Part shown: one piece after another, positions 12,683-25,500 of the stretch
How the letters are laid out: each line of letters opens with the position of its first letter
Numbering within the stretch: position 1 is the stretch's first letter
Assembly (NCBI RefSeq): GCF_043641665.1
Contig: NC_092181.1
Coordinates: forward strand, 20,344,463 to 20,408,462
DNA from: Enoplosus armatus
Taxonomy: Eukaryota > Chordata > Actinopteri > Centrarchiformes > Enoplosidae
Direction: 5' to 3'
DNA length: 64,000 nt
Made by a program: the position numbers and the translations under genes
Notes under the pieces: generated by a model
What the model saw: the letters and a program-made list of their open reading frames with translations, nothing else
Told to the model about the DNA's origin: nothing
Database searches by the model: none

Positions 12683-12704
12683 GTGTGTGTGTGTGTGTGT
12701 GTGT
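12683..12704. repeat. GT microsatellite in the predicted nr3c2 3' UTR
   Basis: A simple (GT)11 run about 410 bases past the nr3c2 stop (CA in the mRNA sense). Confidence 0.9.
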
Positions 12705-13113
12705 ATGTGTGCGCAATGAATGTATCTAGCGCATCCTAAGAAATGTATGGCTTTATCTCCATAGAAAATACTGTTATCGTCTTTGGGGCGGGGTGGGGGG
12801 GCAGGGGGGCTACTTCGGGATGCTTTGTCACATTTGTCTCAAGTCCTTCTCAGGCATGTCGTGCTCGGCTCGGCGAACTATTCACAGCTCTGACCCGCTC
12901 GTGGTGACTGCAGGGTCAAATCATTCTCCCCTTTTTACTTCTGTCATCACGTCACTTTACTTTCCCATCCAAGACGAGGACGCTGGCATACTGGGCGACA
13001 GGGTGCAGGCCAACTGGTCAGGCCTTCCTCGCACGTGTTCTTCTTCTCCTCTTGAACTTCTTCCTCCTCTCTTCCAGTTCTTTATGCTGCTTCTGTCTCA
13101 ACTGTCGAGTGAG

Positions 13114-13269
13114 TCACTTCTTGTGGAAGTAGATTGTGTGAGTGAGGCCTGACTCCACCTTTGGTATCTGGTCACTGATGATCTCCACCAACATTTCGGG
13201 GAACTCCACCTTCAGGGCCTGGGACTCACGAAAGGTGTAGAAACAGAAGTCCAACAGGTTCCCCACCAG
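13114..13269 (-). CDS. nr3c2: nr3c2 exon 9 coding part: helices 11-12 and C-terminus
   Basis: It starts after tttgttgtccag and encodes [34 protein letters not shown] and [17 protein letters not shown], then TGA at 13116-13114. These 51 residues equal the human count for this exon. Cys and Thr of FCFYT correspond to Cys942 and Thr945, which contact the steroid D-ring side; Glu of MLVEII is the AF-2 charge-clamp residue. The short C-terminal extension after helix 12 is retained (KVESG...YFHKK), with changes only in its centre. Confidence 0.97.
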   Translation of the reverse strand: MVGNLLDFCFYTFRESQALKVEFPEMLVEIISDQIPKVESGLTHTIYFHKK

Positions 13270-16200
13270 CTGGACAACAAAGACACACAATTTAATGAGA
13301 AACATACTGTAATTGTAGCTGTTTCATGGCTGACAATAAGGATTTTTCTTATTCTGATAGAATAATGTTTTTATGTAAACTTTAAGTACACTTCTGTATA
13401 TTCATATGAGTGTGTTCACATTCTGTTGGGGCACTTACCGCTTTTCAATTCTTTTCAGCTCACCACTTGGGGGCACCACTGAGTTTTTTCTGGACAACCC
13501 TCCTTTAAAGAAGGGTCATCCGTTCAGCGCTAACCTCATTCACTCAGTCACTGCGGTCATTGAATTGTGGCCATTTATCTTTGTGACCACTCGCTTGCTG
13601 ACTCTCACTTCTTGGGGCTTTGCCTACACTGTCGCCGTGCCACATACTGGTTGACCCATGCCTTAAAAAATAGCAGTGATTTAGCACATTTGCTACAGTG
13701 ACCACTGTGTACTCTCATCCAGTAAACTGCGAGCTGGCATTGATCCCCTTCTGTTCCATTCACCAATACAGGCTGGTCACCACCTCATCCAAAATAACCT
13801 CCCCCTCAGGGAGAGATTGGGATGCAATAATCCTTATTCCAAGCCACAGCACCATTGAACCGCTAAGTAAATGCATTATCCAAATCCACTGTGCTGCCAT
13901 TTTCCTCAAAACATGTGCAGTGATATTAGAGGCCCAAAGTGCCACTGGACACCTCGCTCCGTGTGTGAAGGCATGGCATACCAAGAGGCTGCCAAGGGAA
14001 GCCTGTGCTGTACTGTTAGGCAATTGGCATGGCAGGCAGACAGGGCGAGGGTACTTACATCATGCATGGCGTCCAGTAGCTTGGTGAGCTGGAAGAAGCG
14101 CTGCCAGGTTTGGCCAGAGTTGTTGGTTGCTTTTCCCACTGAACGCCGGAGCTCCTTAATGTAATTAACCCTCATCTCCTCGAATGCCGCCTGGTTCTTC
14201 AGACCCTCTTTGGGAACTGGGGAACAGACAAATCCTTATGTCATCACCTGGATTTAAGTATAAGGGTTTAAGTTTACATTTAAATTCCAAACTTTTTAGA
14301 TTGACTGATTAACCTGGAAGATTGTAATCCTTCACAATGCACATTTAGTTGGGTGTAGGGTTTGGCGGTATGACCATATATACTGTGAGATTAGATACAT
14401 TTGTCAATCATCAGAGATTTTGCCAACGACATGGTTATCACTTTAATATCTCTGGTTGTACTAGGTCATTATGGGCAATGTTGTAAATTATTGAGCAGGA
14501 CTATTCTTGGCAATACTGGATTCTTATATTAATTTCTGTCAATGCGATGAAGTACTTTGATTTGTCAGGTATGTAGTTCATTATATTAGCCAAAAAAGAC
14601 ATCTGATTATAGTGTCCATCAACAATTCTTTAATCGATTTTGGTTTTATGTCCTAATATCCATCAATAACACAATTTAAAATTAAATATACTGTGATAAA
14701 GGATTTTATCCATATTTCCCACTCCTGGTTGGCTGTTGTCTTTAGATTAAGAATGAATATTGTTTTGTGTTCATGCAGTTAAAAGCAGGGACTATTGGCT
14801 ATTTTGAAATCTCTGACTTGATGTTTAATAAAACTCATTGGATCCAAAATGTATTAGCTATGTTGTCAGGATATCAAACATGGAGGAGAAATAAAGAGCA
14901 AACATGTTGTAGATGTATTAAAAAGGGCAAGAATTGTTTCTTTCAGAAGTAATTTTTTGTATTATTATTTTTCTGGTTTCCCTTGAAAACGAGATCATGA
15001 ATTTAGACTACTTGATTTACTTGAAAATAATATATTTAATAAAAGAGCTATTGCTCTGCAGCCAACAAGTAATTCTTAGCTGTCAGAGTTTATTTGAATG
15101 TGGGAAAAAAAGAGAAGAAAAAATTATTGAAACATTCATTGTTCAAAAATGCATTTCAACATCAATAACATAGAGAGACTTTGACGGGGGGAAAAAATCA
15201 AGTTACCAAATGCTCACTGTGATGTTTTATCTATCTCAAGCAAGTTCCAAGCCTCAAAAGTTGATTTTCAACATACTGAAATGAGTGAAAACCAATAGCC
15301 ACCTGGAATGTAGGACATGAGTCCCAAAATTCAAAGTACCCTTTAGAACATGGTTGGCAAATGCACATTAAGCACTGTTTGCAGTTAATGGACTAAGCCA
15401 TGCACAACCACCGGTATGTTCCTTTAATGTAGAAATGTGTAACTGTGTAAAGGGTAATTAGAGGTGCTCAGTGAATTACGCACGACTCCCACACAGTTGC
15501 CTTTTTATGGACATTTTTCCTGTGTTGACGACCTAAGCCTATTTAGCAACTCATTACAACCACTTTCACCATTTCAAGAGGTAATTAGCGTGCATGTGTA
15601 GCCACTGATTCATGAAAGACGGCTGATACACTGGAAGGCATTGATTAAGTTAAGTTATCTCAGCAACAGTGACAACAAAACAAGTGCTTCTGTGTATTCA
15701 AGAGCTTATTCATTTTGTCAACCAAACCTCATTCATCAAGCAGCTTGTTCAATGACCAGAGCTGTTAAATGACTGCAACCTTCATTCACATTAGAATGAT
15801 TTGGATGGTAGCATCAATGCACTTAAAATAAAAAGGAAGTGTAATGGGAGAGATTCAGACAGATGTGAGGAATGAGATACAGTAACTGCATCATGAGGAT
15901 GCATCGAAATGTCTACAATATCTTTTTCTCTCGCTCCTTCTCCCTCCCTGTGCAGTAGAACAAAGTCACAGATATGGAAGTCTGCCAAAGCTCTTAAATG
16001 ACATTCAGCTGCAGGCTCCCAGATTAAGAAACACCTCGCCTCTCAAAGAGTGCACCTCAAATCAGTCTGAGGGAACGCCTTCAGTTGTCCTTCAGCCAAG
16101 ACTCAGATATACACCATGACCCAATGTGAGTTTGTCAACCATCAGAGATTTCGCCTAACTGTTTATACCAAAGTAGCTACGCCTTTAATGCCTGTGGGTG

Positions 16201-19200
16201 TATCAGGTCATTTTAGGCCTAATGAGCACAATTTTCCAGAAATGTTACTGTATCACATTATAACATACATATACCATGATAGAAGGTATATATTTACTGT
16301 ATATATAAAATGGATAGAGATTTAACAATTACTGAAAGTTATTACTACTGTTAGATTGAATAGGGTGGCAATTTATGACTATTTTCATTAATCTGTTGAT
16401 TATTTTCTCAAATGATCATGTAGACTATAAAATGTATGAAAATAGTGAATTGTTTTTTTTGTCCGACAGTCCAACACCCAACGATATAATAAAAAGCATG
16501 ATAGAAAGAAATCGAGAAATCGAGTAATAGTTGCCAATTCATTTTCTGTCCATTGACAAATCGACTAATCGTTGCATCTCTAATGTGGAACATCCAAGAC
16601 TGAGCTCTACACGAGTGTAAAGAACATGGCATCTCATTCAGCTGTTTGTTTCACCACCTGATGTTTCATCAGTGAAGTCAAAGAAGCTCCCAATCACATG
16701 TAACATGTAATACAGAACTAATGGTCGTCACCAAAGGCACAGACTCCTCTGTATTCACGGCATGGCTAAACATGTTGAGAGGAGACGATGGTGTTAATAT
16801 CCCATAAATGTTTTTACTGTGTTTTTGAAACCATACAAAGATATCTTTTGCAGCTGAATGTGAAATTCTGAACCCTAACGGTTTGAATGACCTCGCTTTA
16901 AAAACGAAATCATGCACCTCCTTTAGTACTTCTGAGCAGCCAGAATGTCACTTGTGGCAACACTAGCAAAATCCAGCAACCTACAGGACCTGTTTGAGTT
17001 CTGCAGAATGAATAGCCACAAGCAAAAGACTACTTCTTGTCATTTAGGATTGCATCTTTTTGAGATAATTGTAGGTAAATAACTCTGAGAGTGTGTGTTT
17101 GTCTGCCTTCCTCTCGTCCTCTCTTTCTGTCTCTTTCTATGTGATTCTCTTCATCGTAATCAACTTCAAGCATGACATACATGAGGCTGAGGGAAGCAGG
17201 TACGAGAGCAGATTGGACCCTGGTGTCGAGGCTGTGATTTCTGTGCTTTATTTCGTGGCTGACATGATGAGAATGTGCTAAAACCCAGGGCCACATTTGG
17301 ATCTTTTGTTTTTCTCCCACTGACCCACATACGCCCTGATTAGAAACTGACCTGGCATTTAGGGGCATTACCATGACCGGGCCCCAAAATGGGGCATTTA
17401 TACCACCGTAATTGGTGTCAAACGGATTTTTGCTGCAGGTATAGAGCCTTTTCAACTAGGCCATATTTCTTATTGGGAGTGCAGCTGCTTTGTTATGTGT
17501 ACCAAAAACCTGGGAGAGCTCTTTTTCTATTGCACATAAAATAAAGAGGCAAACATAACTCATGCAGCTAGGAGATGCCATTAGCACGCGTGTTGTTCAA
17601 GGACATGCAGCTTCCTGCTCTGGGTGGCTGGTACATACCTAACTGACAGAGTGGCTCTCGGTTTAGATTTAATACCCGATACTATTCATTAGATTAGGGA
17701 ATTCTACAACTAGCCCTGAGCATGAATACAGTAACAACTTAGTGAAGCTTCAGGGTGTTGTCAAACAGGAAATTCTAATTTAAACATGACCCAAATACAC
17801 TAATGACTGGAATGAAAATGATAACAGTGTTTAAGTAATGCAAAGCAATTATCAGGCTTTTGTGTAATTAGCTGTAAAATGTGTCACACGAAATGCACCC
17901 ATCATTTCAGATGCTGTACACTCGTCCAATTCGGAGAAAAATCGAGAAGACAGTTTGGTAAGAGAACAAACGAACGAGATAATGTAGCAATACTATCTAC
18001 GTCTGCGCAGAGGTGAGGAGTGTAACTGGTTTGAGCAGGCCACTGCTCCTGTACCAAATCCAAACAGGGTCATGAGACACCGCGGGCTCAATGAAACCTT
18101 AGCCAAGGTCAGAGAGGAATAACAGCCTTTCTCTCTTTTCTCTTTATCCCTCCTTCCCTCTCTCTCTCTCTTTTGCTCGTTCACCCTCTCTCTATGTAAT
18201 GTTTTCAAAACCAGCCCAAAGGCACACACACACACACTCAGTGACTCCGTAGTACTTGCTCAGCTGACAAGTTCTGACAACTCCTCTGTAAACATTTCTG
18301 CAGCTCCTCCTTCCACAAGGCCCTGGTATTTACCTCTGAATGACTGTAACGAAGAGACCTTGCTACAGTGCTTCTGAAAATCCAGATATTTTTAAAAAGT
18401 GATTCACAAGTGCTTTTGCTGAAATATTTGCCGAACCTCCATACAGTACAGTTGCTCCTTCATGTGCAAAGGACAGGCACACGAATTTTGCTGCTGCACA
18501 GTAGAAACGAAGCACTAGATGATTATTTTCTTCCCCTTCCCTCATATTTTACCGCTATATTTTGACTGAATCCTATAACCGGAGCAGATTGAAGCACCTT
18601 AACTTCCCTGTTTCAATTCTGTATCCCAGCTACTTTTATCCGCACCCTCTCCTTCGAAATTCCAGCCCAGGTTTAAAGGAAGTAAAGAAAAATAGCAGGT
18701 CTTGGAGCATTGCCTGGTGCTTGACTGGCCTTTATTAAGTACAGCAGGGCTCTCTGGAAAACCTCCAGAGGACCAGCAAGGAGAAGAGAGGGAGGCCACA
18801 ACAACAGAAGGACCAGCTCTGCCAACCCCCCCACCCCCTTTGTCTTCCCTTTCTTTCTCCCTATAGCTATGCACCTGTCTCTCTTTCTTACCAACACAAG
18901 CTCTCACTGTCTACATTTGTCTGATTTCACTCTTCTCCCTTCTCCCTCTTGGTTCCTCATCCTCTCTGTATTCTCTCTCTTCCTCGTCTCTCCCAACATC
19001 CAATAGCTGAAGTCCAGCCGGAGCTCCCCTGCTTCCAGATGACTCAACACCACCGAGTTTAGATCAGGGAAATGCGTTCACACTGCCTCTTCCATATGTC
19101 ACTGTACTATGAAGCCAAACCAACTGTACACTATTGGCCAGGGACGTAGTGTATGTTTAACAATCTACTGACAGAAGGTTTTTACATTTCTATATATGTA

Positions 19201-19667
19201 CTGCTGTAAGTGCTCAAAAAAAATCCCTTCTATTAGTTATGTTTATGTTTTAGAAACTGCAAAACTGCATTCCAGCACAGTTGGACTGCAGTTTTGAGAC
19301 CTTTTCATATTTTGAAAAGGAAATACATTCAAAGTCTGATCTATTTTCTTTTAACTGTATTGCAAAAATGGATCAGAATTAGGGCTAAGATAACAGACAA
19401 AACAAAACGTTATGGGCTTCAAACTTTATAGTGAAGATAATTTGATAACAATCAACCAGGGACTAAGTTAGGTATCAAAGTTTCAGTTTTTCGTGTCAAA
19501 ATGTTGAAATTAACTTGATTAAAAGTGCGTCAATCATACACGATTAGTTCAAAGCCACTAAAATATCTGCTACATTGTCTGAGCAGTTTTGACCTTTTAA
19601 TTGCTTGCAATGTTCATGATACAGAAGTAGTTTCTTCTGTGGTTGCGCTCATTATAACTGATTTTGG

Positions 19668-19730
<63 letters not shown>

Positions 19731-20142
19731 CATATACATTGTTATTGTACATATTTTTTACTTTATTTTTCACATACTTTTAGCTCTAAATTATGCTACT
19801 TTCTACTCTTGAATGGGAGCACCGGTACTGTACAATTTCCACCCGGGGATCAATAAAGTATTTCTGATAATGGTGTCAGTAAATTGGCCATAATGTGAAT
19901 GCAAAACGGAAGAACTTGTGATGCTCGGATGAAGTGAAATTCACCGAGGTTGTGCTTCGCCCATCTGAGTCCAGCATTCACGCACCACTTTCAGAGGCCT
20001 CAGTAACTGAAAAATAAATAATCTGCCAATGAATATTTCCACTGATTGGCACTGGTGCTGTAGTTCAAAGAGTTTGAAGTCTGGCCAGCATGCAGACTCT
20101 TCAAATAGCTCGCCACAACTCTCTCTCACCTCCCTTATCCTC

Positions 20143-20198
<56 letters not shown>

Positions 20199-22523
20199 TG
20201 AACATCTATTGACACAAAAAACCCACACAGCTGAGGCCCCACGTAGACTTCTGCATAAACACAAGACTGCTGCAGGTCTCACGTGTCCCAGTGTGAGTGG
20301 GTGTGGACGGTGAAGTTATGACACAGCTGCCATCACGGAATCTTTAACTGTTACTATTGAACTGACAGCAGCAGCTCACAGGGCGTTGAGGTGGTGGAAA
20401 AACTGCTTTCAGTTTCCAACTGAGCAACTTGGTCCAACACATCCTCTCTGTTCGGCTGCAGTGCCTGTGGGCGCAGTTTGGCAGTGAGTGGCAACGCGGT
20501 GAGACCTTCTTTAGTGAGTGATAGACGTATTCCGTTTGTCCATGGGAAATTTAAAAAATATTAAACAGAGTAGCCTTCACTCAGAGAATAGAAAAATTAA
20601 GACACAGCTCCCCTATTTGCATATACTGTATGTTGCTACACAAACTCAAAGTCTATTTCCACACTTGTTATGAATGTTAACGGATTAAGAATGATAATAA
20701 ATGTTGGGTGGCTCAGGCCATAACACTCAACACAATACAAAAACAGATAAAAACAATACAATTGTGAGGAACAAGTGCTAATTTGGGAACACAAAAGGCA
20801 TCGCACCTTTGCCTGTATGTGATGTGAGGAGCAGAAAACACACAGACAGCTCTCCACAGATTATCAGTGGCCTAAAAACATCAGCATTGTTGATTCTGAT
20901 GAATCCTGCTTCCAGCTGCACTGCCGTAACGGTTGAGTCAGGGTGCAGCGTAAGCAACATGGTCGCAATGCACAGATTTGAGTCCCATTAAAAACAAAAT
21001 GGGTCCATGAATGCATCACAGCAGACTGTCCGAGGCGTTCTCACAAGGGGATGGTACTTTCAACTAGAAAAAGTCCCCTGTTGATGTTGATTACTTAATG
21101 TTTTGTTTTTTGATCACGTGTCATTATGCCTTTAGTAACTTGTGCTTGCGGGGAGGTTTGGGACAAGGTGCAGGTAGTGCAACAGAAAGAAAGCCATGTG
21201 AGCAGATGGGTATATAATAAATACATTTATTAAATAAACTGCTCTTGCAGGCCTGTAGCTCACTGCCTACCTGTGCTGAGAAGCAGAAGGACCTTCATGG
21301 AGAGGAACTCGTCGTAGGTCAGCTGCAGTCGTACAAACTCCTGGCTCACCTGCCTCATGCCCAGGCACAGGTCGTACATGGCTGACTGCTGCATGCGGTC
21401 CCTGAAGAAAGAAAAGTGAGAGGGAGGAGGGAGAGGAACGAGACAGCAAAAACATTTTAAGCTTCACAAAAAAAAGTAGTATTTCTTTCAGAACTCCTGT
21501 ATTAGATGTAGTATTAGTTACAATCCATCCTCAGTATTCACTCATCCACACGCTCATTTATTAATTTGTTTACCCACTCATTCTGACTTTATGTCACAAT
21601 TGACTCACTCATTCACTTCCTAACTCCATTCCTACCACACTCGTTCAGCCCAGTGAAACAATATTTCCACACAGTGCAGAGGAGGATTCTGCTAGTCTGG
21701 GCTAAGAGCAGAATACCAAATCCCCCCAGATTGCAGTGCGCTGCGTACAGTATCACAGCACAGATGCACCACTTTCTTAAGGCTGTGGTGGACTACGAAA
21801 GACCCCATATCTAACCCTGGTCACCATAGAAACATTCTTAAGAAGGACATTGACAGAACAGACACGCACATGAACATATGTTAACTACACAGAGATCGAT
21901 GTGTCAAAAATATCATCATTCCATGTACGCGTAAGTGCTTGTGACACTCTCACTCCCCTTCTCCTTCACACACATTTTATCAGCAAAATAATCTTGCTTA
22001 CGTCACAAAAAGTTCACCAAAACAGGAAAGAAACATTAGAAGGAATAAAGCATGAGCCAATCAGAAATGTGCTCTGCAGATGCCACAGATTCAGGGGAAT
22101 CTCTGGCTTTAGCTATAAATCACCATCACATCGAGACTACAGTAATTAAATGCAAGTGGTGTGGCTTGACTTGAAAGGGGTTGGAGTTTTAAACCGCATC
22201 ATTTTATAGGCAGTGAGGGTGGAGACTTCACTCTGATAACAACTAGACTAAACATTTTGTGAAAGGGGACCAGAAGCAGCCGATTGGAAACGAGTGCATA
22301 ATGTTCCCATTAAAGCATAAGACAGCATAACACGCTACGGTATTTACTGTACAGCTGTGTCTGTCGGCCCGACTAAATAACTGATAAACTGTGACAACGT
22401 CTGGGAGAGGAGCAGACCGGTTTCCCTGCTGAGCAGCACTGTGTATGTGAGCAGTTTCGCAAAGTGCAGCATAACATCATTTGATACAACTTTGGGCTGG
22501 AGTTTCTAAAGTCTCCACACGTT

Positions 22524-22580
<57 letters not shown>

Positions 22581-25500
22581 CTCTCTCCCTCCACTCTCTT
22601 CCTGAAATCAATTTTGCTGAATCACTGCCCAAAATGAGCTGCTGGTTTTGGGGAGGAAAGAAAAAAACTGGCAGCAATGTCTCTCCTTCCCTTCCTTCTC
22701 CCTCTCTCTCTTTCTCATCTCCCTGTCTTGCTCTCACTTGCTCGGTTTCTCTTTCTGTCTTTCCCTCTCAGCCTTAAACTCACTCTCTTTTTTTTCTGTT
22801 TCTATGGTAAAAGATTCAGGAAGGAGCAGAGAACTGAGGAGTTTGGCTGGAGGAAGCCAACAAAATTTAGTTTGTTCAGAAAAGTTATGTCCAAACAAAT
22901 GCCTTAAAGTCTAACTGAAATCACAATTAGTTCTCGCCTTTTACAGTCAAATATTATGTCAAAATAATATATTTTTTGAACAGTGAAGGGTGAAAAAGGG
23001 ATTTCAGATACATCACAAATGCTCCTGTAGCCTTCAACAGTGTGAACCTGTGAAGACACAATGTGAACCATCTTGCACCAGTAACTGCAGGTTACAAACC
23101 ACAGACAGTGTCTTGTTAGCAGTAGCATTGACAAATAAGGGCAATGAGGACCAGACAACATAGCATCTGAACTGACTGACACTTACAGTTGTGGGTAAAA
23201 TCTAAGCTACTCACTGTGCTACAGCTAATTAGCTATCTAGCCTGCAAACTGACATTAGATGTGCTGTCTGTGTATGCTGTCAGCCAATGACAGAGCGGTT
23301 GCATACTGCTGTCTATGACACTAACTGTCTTAAATCTAAAACACAGATGGAAATGAATGGATTTGATTGGCTTTGTGAAAAACAGTGCTCCGACTGGTAT
23401 AGACACAGACACGGGGTGCTGTCTTAAACCAAGAAATATGAAATTTTATATATATGTTTTCTGTACGTACGTACGTCTGTACGTATTGTCACTGTTTTAG
23501 GAGCATTGCTTATATATGCAGCGTTTCATTTCTGCCTTTACACATAGTAGATACAGTTTGTCTCTCCAATGTGTCCATTAATTGCATCATGAGTGAGTGC
23601 CCACAACTTTTAAGGAAATAATTTTGTTTATCTGTTGCAGGCATTTACCACACGTCAAAGACTAACTGACTTAGATTATGCAGGCTTGCTTTGTCTTTAA
23701 TGTAAAATGCACATCTGTCTTTGCAGTATTTACTCTCAATCAGTGACAGATTCCACTCTAAGAGCTGAGTGAGCGGACAGTCTATTCAATAAATGCCTTA
23801 ATGCCCTGGGTCAATAAGCACTAAGTAGCTATGGAAACAAGTCTACACTGTCCAATCCCCTAAATACTGAGTGGAAGCAGCAAAGTTATGGAACGATTTT
23901 GTCCTCATTTTGACTCATTAATTAAATAAACAACAGATAGACTACTGTATGCATACAACAAGCAAGCAACACACCTTGACCTGATATCAGGCCCAGAGAG
24001 AAACGGTGGGGATGGCAGTGACGTCCAGGCTGCCCTGACAGAGCAGCAAGCATGTGACCAAAATCCAGGCCACCACAATCTCCAGCCGGTCTACATCTCA
24101 TCTACTCTGTCAAGCTGAGTACCAGGCCCATCTGTCAGTGGGACAGGCCTGCTGTAAATTCATCACAAGCAGCAACAGCAGCATACTGTACAGTCAAAAA
24201 AAAAGACGTCTTAATTTCTCTGCAAACAATACATATTAATTGATTACATAAATGCATGTGCAATTCCAATATCTTTGTCTTTTGTTACTTATATTCTGAA
24301 CTCAACTTGCTACAAACCATTAAGTCTCTCTCACAAAATAATATTTTCTCCAAAAGCTGTTGTCATTTCACAGAAGGAAACACATAATTCTTAATAAACT
24401 GTGATCCACTTGGCACTAAATTGATTAGAGGATCAGAGGATCTCTGGTGTGGCAAACTAATGCTTTACCGACTGCACTAAGCTCGCAGTGATACAACACA
24501 GGCTCACAGAGTCTGAAACTCTGTTGCACAATGGCATTTGCGCTGCTGTGTATTTATTTATTTATTTACTTGGAACAAACTGACCCACTGACATTGACTT
24601 ACACAAGCTATTAGTTGGAGCTTTTAAACCTGCCCTTGATTGAACCCGCTCCTCTACCGCAGGCTGCCTACAGAGGTTGCTATTCCCATTTTTGGTTAAT
24701 TCTATGACATTCAATTCATCACCAGCCACGCACCACAGCTCCAACGGGAAAATGCCCACAAACACTTCCTTTCCACTTGCTCTCCTGTTCAAATACATTA
24801 ACACACACATTGGAGCACCTTGGTAGCTGAAGGGTTACAATGCATGCCACATGGTCGCAACAGGCACCCGTTGTTGCATGTCATACCCCTCTCTCGCCCC
24901 TTTTCCTGTCTACCTCTTCACCTGTCATCTATCAGATGAAGCCCCCCCTCCAAAAAAAAAAAATATATTAACACACATCAAGTGGGCCATTGACTGCCCT
25001 TGCTAGGCTTTGATCGTCCGTGCTTGACGCAATTAAGGAACCATCAAAAAGTACAAAAGTATTTCCTTGTGAAGTGGCAGAGATCAGGTGCAAGATTATG
25101 ACCTTGTTTTTACGTACACCGTGACTTCCTGAAAGCAACATCATTACCACAAAAAGTCATTTTGGCCCTTTGAATAGTTTTAAGGTATGTTAGTGGAAGG
25201 CTCAAAATAGTACAACAGGAAAAACACACTCCTTACTCTCCAAATTCCACAAGGAAAATTGATGTTTATGCATACATTTGCATCTGATGAGCTGCTGAAA
25301 ATAGCAGAAGCTACTAAACACTAACAGTCAAAGCCTGACAGTTCAACCAATTACTGTATCTCCTAATTATATACTCCGAAAAACAAATTATTCTTTCTCA
25401 CATCTGCAGTAGCCATGTTTATGTGTTGGGGATCCCACAGCACATCAAACCACACCAAATGTATTTTATATGTGCCAAAGTTTTGAAAACTTATATATTA

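Larger units (their letters stand above)
10234..13113 (-). other. nr3c2: nr3c2 3' UTR (predicted, end uncertain)
   Basis: The sequence after the stop has no further coding frame and is AT-rich. It includes a GT microsatellite and, in the mRNA sense, two long G runs (C runs on the + strand at 10465-10482 and 10795-10804). Ending at the poly(A) signal at 10235-10240 gives about 2.9 kb, comparable with the long human NR3C2 3' UTR. Other AATAAA copies on the - strand are possible ends, so the 3' end is not settled. Confidence 0.45.
14217..21270 (-). other. nr3c2: nr3c2 intron 7
   Basis: A 7.1-kb phase-1 intron. It holds two copies of one interspersed repeat (14351 and 16098), a TAGGG...CTCTA MITE (16361), a CT-rich stretch near 18.1 kb, an AT microsatellite with a LINE tail (19.7-19.9 kb) and a CT microsatellite (20.1 kb). 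No extra exon is recognisable. Confidence 0.85.

Noticed and set aside
12786..12811. G-rich stretch on the + strand as a promoter or G-quadruplex control element
   Set aside because: It lies in the predicted nr3c2 3' UTR where the transcript carries C, and there is no CpG island or start signal nearby.
17030..17455. 141-codon - strand frame in intron 7
   Set aside because: Same strand as nr3c2 but no similarity to any receptor segment, and all ligand-binding-domain exons are already accounted for.
20029..20313. Open frames with Leu-Ser or Arg-Glu repeats over CT microsatellites (also 22481-22777)
   Set aside because: Pure translations of dinucleotide repeats.
20938..20990. SINE-like gcaacatggtcgcaa followed by a weak B-box (atttgagtccc)
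   Set aside because: Shares a short motif with the 24812 SINE but lacks the CT tail and the rest of the head; too short to call.
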